From Reticulascus tulasneorum (lineage: Eukaryota > Ascomycota > Sordariomycetes > Glomerellales > Reticulascaceae): a stretch of 64,000 nucleotides of DNA. Under the pieces are notes generated by a model. It was given only the letters and a program-made list of their open reading frames with translations. It was not told the DNA's origin and searched no databases. Positions within the stretch are counted from its first letter, which is position 1, and each line of letters opens with the position of its first letter. A program made the position numbers and the translations under genes. Below, piece by piece: positions 56,559-64,000 of the stretch. The stretch spans positions 1,116,001-1,180,000 of the forward strand of contig LSAX01000007.1 of NCBI GenBank assembly GCA_001557505.1, read 5' to 3'.

Positions 56559-58852
56559 TCAAACTCCCAACATTCGGCCCATTGGCTTGCGTCGCACCAA
56601 AAATGGACTCGGCATCTCATCTCTCTCGGGATCCCAGACAGCAGCCGGCTCACCACCGCTCCCTCGACAGTCCGCCATTCTATCCTTGAATGCTCGTTTA
56701 GGACTGAGGTTCTCGCCTCCCGCAACAACGACGGTTGATAGGGGTCTGCCGCCAGCTCGTGCTTGTTGCAGCTCGACTAACGTCCGGCCTTTGATGTTAT
56801 TCTTCGCGGCGACCTTGCCAAGGGGCTCTTGATCTTTCTTGTTGATGGAAGGCTTGCGAGTCAACTGGCCACCGCCTTCTCCCCCATTTGGCGCTGTCAG
56901 GTTGGCCGCCGATGGAATCTTACTCAATCGACGATTGGGGGACGGGCAGCGCTCTTGTAGACCACGTCCTAGATTGGGGTTGGAAGACATAGTAGCCAAC
57001 GATGGCAGGGTCTTATTAGAATTCAAGGCATTTGAAGAGACTTGTGGTTTGGCGCGAGTTATGGGCATCGATTTTTGAGACTGTAGCACTGGGCGAGTCT
57101 TTGAAGTGAAAGGGTTCTTGTGTGACCGAATGTTTCGAGTCGGAGACGGCATGATATCCTCATCATCCGAGTCTAGAGAGGCTGTCTCTCGAGGAACCTC
57201 CCACAGCGGGTCTCCGGCAGGGTGGTTGATAGTGAAGATGTTGCCAGTGTTGGCCGTCGGCGCCTTCGTAGCGGCATTTCGTCTTGGGGAAAGCGACAAG
57301 GAAGCAATTGCAATTGGTGAGGGAGATGCCATTTCAATATCCATAGGTGTACCAATGTTGCCGGCAAACATCGTTTGGGCGCGGCCGAAGGGAGTTCGGG
57401 CACCCTTCTTGAGAGAATTAGCCGAAACATCAGGGCTGTCAATGGACAGGTCTGTAAGGTCTGTGGTCGATGGGAAGTCGCCATCCGCACTGGTAGCACC
57501 AATTGAAGAGTGCGGATAATCGGATTTACTGAGCGACGACGAGAGCTCGTTTTCCTGAGAGGATTCAGGCGCAAACGTGACCGTCTTTTTCCGAAGTTCG
57601 GATTCCACACGAGCCTGGACCTCGCCGTCAAATCGCTGCTGGAGTTGTTCGATTTCTTGATTGACAAGGCGATCAATCTCCAGGCGAGCCTTCACCTCCC
57701 ACTCTCGTCTCAGGGAGCTATCAATCTCTGATCGGATGTAGGCTTTATCAGCCGCAACATTGGCCAGCTTCTCCTCCACTTCTCTCTCCCGACGGGCCAG
57801 GGCCTCCTCCTTTGACTTCATGACTTTGCTGAGGTCAACACATTCCTTTTCCTTTCTCATCAGCCGGACCACTGGTAAGTGGAGCAGCTGTGCAGTGTCT
57901 GGTCTGCGGTCCGGGTTGACCTTTAGACAGTCCTTAATGACTGTCATGAGTTCGGTCGAATAGATGTCTGGCAACGGCGCGACCTTGCCCTCTTTGATCT
58001 TTTGAACGAGTTGGAAGTGTGTCTTAGCATTGAAGGGTGGCTCTCGCGCACAGAGCTCGTAGATGATACAGCCCAGTGACCAGATGTCGGACTTGAGAGT
58101 GTACTTCTCAGCGGCACAAATTTCCGGCGACATGTAGAAAGGCGTGCCGACGTAGGTAGAAGCAAAGTCGTGAGACTGGATCATCTTAGATAGACCGAAG
58201 TCACCTAGTTTGACAGAGTTGTCCTCTCCAAGAAAGACTGTGTGCAAGTTAGAAACTGGGAAAGATATGTGTGAAGAAAGAAACATACCATTTTCTGGCT
58301 TCAGGTCACGGTGAAGAATGGTCATAGTTCCGGCAGGCACCTTGGGCTTTGGCGCAGGGCTAAAGAGCCCAAGAACCTGGGTGCCAACCTCTGGGGGGTC
58401 GATACCGTAATGGCAGCGGTACAATGCCGTGACAAGCTGTGAGAAGATGCTCCAGACAAAAGATTCCTGTGCGCGTTGTCCCTTCACCGCGAGGTCCTTG
58501 ATAACACGGCCAAGATCGCCATTGCCGCAATACTCCATATATAGATGAAGGTCCTGACTCGACTTCAAGTGATCCCGCTGGTAGTAGCCGACAATATTCT
58601 GATGTCGAAGGTGCGACAGGATATGGAACTCTGCATGGAGCTGCTCCCTTTCCTTCTGCGACATCTTGAGGTAGCTGATCTCCTTTCGACACATGACCAA
58701 GCCATCAGCCTTCCGTCGAACCTTTCGGATAACCCCAAAGGAGCCATGGCCTTTTGTCTCATTATTAGCAACTATGGTGGCAGCGCAAGTGTTGCTTGGA
58801 AATGCATACCGATCTTCTCCAGCACCTCGTACTTGTCCGCTTCGGCGGACAT
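56559..58852 (-). CDS. nimA: NIMA-type G2/M protein kinase
   Basis: Three exons, 58810-58852, 58289-58750 and 56559-58237, give 727 residues. Both introns (59 and 51 bp) happen to be readable in frame, so an unspliced frame of 769 codons also exists; splicing restores MSAEADKYEVLEKIGHGSFG and HRDLKPENVFLGEDN, both canonical. The kinase domain has the glycine loop GHGSFG at 15-20, Lys37 (CRKEI), catalytic HRDLKPEN, DFGLS and the activation-loop end VGTPFYMSPE. A coiled coil follows (EEALARREREVEEKLANVAADKAY), then a long Ser/Pro/basic tail with many SP/TP sites. This matches NIMA/Nek2/KIN3, which promotes mitotic entry, nuclear-pore opening and chromosome condensation. Loss of the coiled coil or kinase motifs is not seen. 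It is divergent from the BTB gene, with the tRNA between. Confidence 0.9.
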
Positions 58853-59855
58853 GATGAAAGTGATGCACAGTGATTCTCAGTCAGAAGAGGCTTCTTGCAG
58901 TACTCATGGAACCCGGAAATGCTCGAATGACCGTGGTATCCTGCTATGGTTAGTATGCCGCTGGTGGTGGTGATGTTGAATAGAAGTGATGCACTGTAGA
59001 AGCTGGCTATCCTGCAATATGGGTCGTGAGTGCTCTCTCGGTAAACAATCCGGGGCTGATGCCATGGCAACGGCGCTACTGCATCCGGAGTCTTGATGTT
59101 CCGGTCCCTATCGATAAGCGATTGCTCACTCGCGGGGTCTTGCGACATGACTCCAGTAGTGCGGGTTGGCGGGGTTCCATGATTCACCTCACCAAAACAC
59201 CAATCCTTTTGTACCTCTGTTTGTGATGGGAAAGCAGTGGGACAAAGCTGGCACTGGCCGTATTCACGCTAGAGACAGTTCTATGGATTGACAAATGCTT
59301 AGGCGTTTCTATTCCCATCATGCATAGTATGTTCTCTGACAATAACAAGCTCCTTGAGCTACCAAGCCGCAGAATCAAGCGCATGAACTAATAGTTCATT
59401 TGGACTTGAATAATCCGCAGCCATCTTAGGATGCGGGCCTAAAAAGGGCCTCGGAACACTCATGTCATTTGGGGAATTTCTTGCCTATATCAATCAATAC
59501 GGAGTGCTCATGAGAATCTTCTTCAATTTCTACGGGATGGCTCTTGTGGCGGCATGCGGGTAGCTGCATACCATACCTATGTTTATGTGCCTCCAACCTG
59601 TCAACTAAACACACCAAGACAGAGAACCATCGCAATTAACTTATAGCGTCAAGAGGAAAAGTCTCCAAGTGCCACAACCACGAGACGCTAGCATGTCCTT
59701 TGAAGAAGAAAATAAACAAACAAGAAATTGATCATCATTTGCCCACTGTAAAAAGCAACTACCCATACTGGGCACACTGACTGACACTGGTGACAAGTTA
59801 CATTGAAGGAAGAAATAAAATAAAAAAACGACGCGACCGGCAAAAATTTCCGATG
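58853..59855. other. nimA promoter region
   Basis: About 1 kb between the nimA start and tRNA-Glu. Pyrimidine- and GT-rich patches are present. No coding feature is seen. Confidence 0.45.
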
Positions 59856-59939
59856 TTCCGATACCGGGAGTCGAACCCGGGGCCTGTCGGTGTTCAAACG
59901 GGTGAAAGCGACAAATGTTAGCCGTTACACCATATCGGA
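59856..59939 (-). tRNA. tRNA-Glu (anticodon UUC) with 12-base intron
   Basis: On the minus strand the 5' acceptor strand TCCGATA pairs with TATCGGA. The T arm CCGGG-TTCGACT-CCCGG is perfect. The anticodon stem TGTCG/CGACA encloses CTTTCA plus extra bases; removing twelve bases after the purine 3' of the anticodon, the standard intron site, leaves a seven-base loop CTTTCAC with anticodon TTC. Mature length is about 72 bases. Confidence 0.92.
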
Positions 59940-60194
59940 AGAACTGTTAAGGTAGCAGAATTTCGCCTTATTGACGTAGATACAGCTGGTGGGTGGAAAC
60001 GTGGTGACGCCGACCATTTGAGTCCTTGGTGAGTCGGAACGGATGGTTGGTCCGTGCGGTGGCGTGGGGACATGGAATCCGAGGCTTGGTAAGCCATGGA
60101 TCTTTGAACTCTTCAAGACGAATGCGGATCTGCAAGCTTGAAGCCAGTGGACCTTAGCAGAATTCTCCCGGGGAACAGCAGAAACAGACATACC
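59940..60194. other. Spacer between tRNA-Glu and BTB gene
   Basis: Short region holding the tRNA upstream sequence and the BTB gene promoter or leader. Nothing further is seen. Confidence 0.5.
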
Positions 60195-62206
60195 ATGGTG
60201 CTTAGGAAGGATGAACTGGAAGCCAAGCTCAAGGACGAGAACCAGTTGATAAAGAGCGGCATCCTGCGGGAGGAGAACCCTCTGGACCAGACAGATGACT
60301 TCAAAGCCTTTCTTCAGGCCTGCAGAAGAGGAGACTTGAAGGGGTGCCAGGAATTGATCTCTGCTGGCGTAAACATCAATGGGAAAGACAGTTTCGATTA
60401 CACGCCGCTGATAATTGTGAGTCTCCGGCCTGGCGTAATTAAAGAATTGTACAAGATGCTGATTGTGGCTGTAAAAGGCAAGTCTGTGCGGGCATTTTGA
60501 ACTCGTGCAACTGCTCTTAGAGTCTGGTGAGTGCTTTGTCTCACTTCGCCGCCACGGTCCTCACATTTTCATTAGGGGCGCTTGCCGAGAGGAATACCTT
60601 TCAGGGCGAGAGATGCATCTACAACGCGCTGAACGACAGGATACGCAATCTGCTGCTGTCGTATGACTACTCCAAATCTACAGACCCTCTTCAGCCATGG
60701 GCTTCACACATCACGGGCTTGCTGTCTAGAGCATTGCCCAAGACGTCGGATATCGGCCTCATCGCAGCCTCCCAGTCGTTCCAGCTCCACAAATTCCTAC
60801 TGTCGTCGAGGTCACCGTACTTCCAGAAGAAGCTGTCCGATGCGCCAGACACACCAACGTGGAGACTGCCTACTACGATACCGGATGAGGCGTTCCATGT
60901 TGTGCTGCAGTACCTGTATCTCGGGGATATACCAAGGGACTTGGTCGGCCCCAGAAGCACCGCCACAGAAGAGGAAGTCCTCACGGGTGTCGATAAAATC
61001 AGCAAACAGCTTGAAATCGACAAGTTGTGGGAGGCGATTCTGTCCGGAAATGACCGCAGGCTAGCTCGCCAACGATACCAAGACGAAGTCCAGCGAGCGC
61101 AGGGCCAAGTAGAGGGCTTCTACAGAGAGAAGGTCTTGGGACACAAGATGCGTGTCGAGACGAGGAAAGTGGGAGAGATCAGATGGCGCCACGACAATTC
61201 CATCTTTGCCGACTGTCTGCTCAGGGCGGATGAGGCAGATGGCGATGATTCTGACGAAGATATCATCGAGAATGGGATACTTTTCAATGGCATCCCAATT
61301 GGCCCGGCGGTGGATGGCGACAATAGAAAAGCGAAACGATCAATCGTGTATCCGGCACACAAGGCGATGCTCATCAGAAGCCCTTACTTCGAGACGATGT
61401 TCTCAAGCGAGTTCAAGGAGGCGCAGGACTCAGAGTATCTTCACGTGGTTACAGTAGACTGCGCACCCGAGGTTCTTGAAATCGTCCTAACATTCTTATA
61501 CACCGAGAAGGTGGAATGCCCCTTAGACCTAGCTCTAGACCTCCTATACACATCCGATATGCTCCTCCTCGACAAACTCAAGACGAAGGCCGCGCAGACT
61601 ATTAGCACTCTCGGCAGTGGAACCAACAACATCCTGATCGACCGGACACATTCGACTGCCGACGATGCAGAGAAAGTGGAAGTAGAGCCGATCAACATCT
61701 ACGATGTAATCCATGCCGCGTGGGATCTCCGCGTCCAGCGACTCGAAGAGTTCGCGGCGCGCTATCTCGCATACAGGCTGGAAGACTACATTGATGACGA
61801 CGATTTTGCAGATTTGATCAATGAGAGCGCATCTAGAATTAAGAACCGGCAGGAAACGGATACAATCGAATTGCTGGATGACATTCGGTACTACCTGTCC
61901 GACCGCTTTAGGCTTCGGTTCGAGGACGCCGGGCTCGAGGAGATGCTGGATGACGAGGGTGAGATCAATCCTGCCATGGTAGAAGCTATTGCTGCCACGA
62001 ATGACGTAGACGGCAAAGACGGGCAGATTGCGAACGAAGTCCCGGATTTGGCTTCAACTAGCGAGGTCAATATCGGAGAGGGCGGTGGCGTCAAGACACT
62101 CGATGGGGAGATGGCTGAAGATGAGTTTGCCTCCGACGCCATCAACTACCAAATCTTGCTGGGAAAGATCGATACGATGCTTGATCGTCTCAAATTAGAT
62201 GCATAG
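60195..62206 (+). CDS. Ankyrin and double BTB/POZ domain protein (Btb3/ABTB-like)
   Basis: Three exons, 60195-60416, 60478-60526 and 60576-62206 (introns of 61 and 49 bp), give 633 residues. The start ATG at 60195 opens MVLRKDELEAKLKDEN. An ankyrin segment runs from about 38 to 110 (FLQACRRGDLKGCQELISAG, and across the introns PLIIASLCGHFELVQLLLESGA). Two BTB domains follow: about 148-250 (SDIGLIAASQSFQLHKFLLSSRS) and about 299-434 (FADCLLRAD..., YPAHKAMLIRSPYFETMFSSEF). A helical BACK-like region and an acidic tail complete it. This order matches fission yeast Btb3 and animal ABTB1, which act as Cullin-3 ubiquitin-ligase adaptors; the substrate is unknown. The 49-base middle exon is essential to complete the ankyrin repeat and confirms the model. 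Confidence 0.86.
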
Positions 62207-62541
62207 ACAGATTGAATATAGAGATTAGATCACCAATGTTCTAGTCACCGCGCAGTATATCGTGTTGTCTCATTACCGTAGATTGCATGGTCTCATTCTG
62301 TATCCTGCCTACGGTCAGGTAGTTTGCCCGACTACCTACCTAATTTAAGCATACCGCTTCCTTGAGAAGTATCTTTGCCAATTTTGCAAGCCTATGGCCT
62401 TATTTTACATCTTAAAAAGGCTACTACTAAAGTGAACTCCGTGCGACCTATTCCGTATGCCTAGAGCAAGCAACCTGTTAAACGCCACCGATGCGGTTAC
62501 GCGTAGCCAGCCTCGAGAAGGACGAGTCGTACCAAATCAGC
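62207..62541. other. Convergent 3' intergenic
   Basis: 335 bp between the converging BTB and SPP1 genes. Only 3' UTR-like AT-rich sequence is seen. Confidence 0.5.
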
Positions 62542-63967
62542 CTAGATGGCCATCTCCTCATCTTCCTGGGTATACTCAACCCAGTTGGACTCACTCTCCT
62601 TCCTCAGCTTTCTCTCCACGGCCGCATCCTTCATCATTTTTTCTGTATCAAGCTTCCCTTTTGCCTCGGAAGCAAGTCCCTTGATCTGATGGCGCACATC
62701 CCTAGTGTGAATCGCGAACCATCCCATGTGGGCCTTGCATTTCTTCTTGTTGCACGTTTGCTCGGGGCCTCCACCAGCATCTAGGGAGCCAGTCTTGAAG
62801 ATCTCCTTCCCCTCGTCCGTGTTGATCCATACTGCGAAGGGGGCCGAAGCACCGACCTCGTCGAGTCTGTAGTCATAACCGCAAGCAGTTTCCTCAAGCT
62901 TCTTCACCGAGATGAGCGTCTTCCTTCGGTCGTTGGCCATTTCGAGGAGTTGCAGCATCTTCTTGCAGAGGATGATCTCTTCGCCAATTTTGTATCGGTC
63001 CGAGGCCGAGGTTTGGATCATGGTTTCTTCCTCTGCAGTCAGGACGCCAGGAGGCAAGCCCTTGTTCTTGGTTCCAGGACTTTCATCTACGAGTTTTGTT
63101 AATTCCCTGACATGCGTCGGTGAGCAATGAGAGCTTACCTCCGATATTGGTGGCTGCGAATGGACGGCTGGTAATCTTCCACGCCCCATCCTTCTCGTCC
63201 ACTTTGCTGAGGTTGCTGCTTAACAGCCCCATAAAGTCCTCCTGTGTAAGTTCGTCCTTTGTCGTCCGCACTGCATGCTTCTTCGGCAGCGTGCCAATCA
63301 TCTTCTCCCACCATGAGTGACAATGCTCATCCGAACAAAACACACTGTGGTCAGTCTTGCTGTAAATACGCGCCGGCTTATTACAGTTTCTGTAGGAACA
63401 CGTCTTCTTGAAGCGAGTGAAGCGTTTCCCATCTGTGCAATTTGGACACACAAACTTCTCAACCAGGTTCTCACCGACCTCCTTGTCGATTTTAACACAC
63501 TGGCCATGGAACCAGTCCTCGCAGTGGTCGCATGAGATCATCCATCTATGATCGTCTGGTCCTCGACAGATGCAATACGGACCATGGTCCGACTCTTCAT
63601 CCGTGCTGCCATCATCTTCTTCACCGTCATCCTCACCATCGACTGGGACTGCGTTTGCTTGCTTCTTTGGCTTCTTGGCCACCGTGCCACCAAATTTCGC
63701 ACCACCCTTGCCGCGCTTTGGCGTTTTCTTGACAGTCGCGGCAGTGCCCTTCTTTTTTGGGACCGGAATAGCCTTTTCAGTAGTTTCCATGATACTGGTG
63801 TCTTGCCTAGCCGTTTCCTCAAACCCTGGTTGTTCTGCGGGCTCTGTGCTTCCTGGAGGGAGAGAGCTCGCAGAATTTGCTATTGGCGGTGCAACAAATC
63901 GGCTCTCTGTGTGGGCGTATTGCGAAGGCTTGACTTCTTCTTCACCTTGGCTCGGCCTGTCTGTCAT
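62542..63967 (-). CDS. SPP1: COMPASS (Set1) complex PHD-finger subunit SPP1, possibly 5'-truncated by window edge
   Basis: Two exons visible, 63139-63967 and 62542-63086 (52 bp intron, acceptor CGTAG), give 457 residues from the ATG at 63967. A basic, disordered N-terminus (KKKGTAATVKKTPKRGKGG) precedes an acidic stretch and a PHD finger at about 131-179 (YCICRGPDDHRWMISCDHCEDWFHGQCVKI...FVCPNC). A second Cys-rich motif follows at 190-216 (CSYRNCNKPARIY, then FCSDEHCHSWW). The C-terminus is helical. This is the layout of Spp1/Cps40 (CFP1 in animals), which reads H3K4 methylation and stimulates Set1; in yeast it also tethers recombination sites to the meiotic axis. The reading frame remains open from 63967 to the end of the window without a stop, so the true start may lie outside. 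Confidence 0.86.
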
Positions 63968-64000
63968 CTCAAGGTCTGTATCCGCCTGGCTCTCGCCATT

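Noticed and set aside
56559..58868. Unspliced 769-codon reading of the NIMA kinase
   Set aside because: Two introns happen to be open in frame; the spliced version restores GHGSFG and HRDLKPENVFL, conserved in the family, so the spliced model is preferred.

Overview
The window is nuclear DNA of a filamentous ascomycete (Pezizomycotina). Evidence: many 46-65 bp GT-AG introns with CTAAC/CTGAC-type branch sites, an intron-containing nuclear tRNA, and fungal-specific proteins (D-arabinono-lactone oxidase, FlbC-type zinc finger, NIMA kinase, a fungal STAND/NACHT protein). The class cannot be fixed from the sequence alone. Protein genes read cleanly as full-length products once introns are removed. 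No bacterial-type systems, CRISPR arrays or intact transposons were seen.

Layout. 0-12 kb looks accessory: a carotenoid oxygenase, a decayed class V chitinase-like gene, an alpha/beta hydrolase and a ferric-reductase-type flavocytochrome, all on the minus strand. 12.6-24.7 kb is mostly core: exosome subunit RRP43 (+), a NACHT (NLR-like) gene (+), Rab escort protein (+), meiotic kleisin REC8 (-) and ALO1 (-). 27.1-39.2 kb holds a 13-exon ABC-C transporter (+), a BLOC-1-like small coiled-coil protein (-) and a secreted CE2-type esterase (+). 44.2-45.3 kb is an FlbC-like C2H2 regulator (-), followed by about 11.3 kb without a recognisable intact gene. 56.6-64 kb is core again: a NIMA-type kinase (-), tRNA-Glu (-), an ankyrin/double-BTB protein (+) and the COMPASS PHD protein SPP1 (-), whose frame stays open to the window edge.

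How genes relate. There is no operon-like logic and no convincing biosynthetic cluster. The carotenoid oxygenase, hydrolase and reductase are co-oriented but separated by 3.4 and 1 kb with a dead gene between the first two, so joint function is unproven. REC8, NIMA kinase and SPP1 share chromosome/cell-cycle themes, but they are dispersed and this is probably chance. I did not find a system I could call new. The most interesting items are the compact NACHT protein without C-terminal repeats, the long gene-free stretch upstream of the flbC-like gene (with hints of a decayed gene inside), the reductase with a 200-residue insertion in its NADPH half, and the micro-exons at the start of REC8.

Gene models with several exons are given as one span, with exon coordinates in the evidence. 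Splice sites were read by eye and checked for phase, not confirmed by transcripts.
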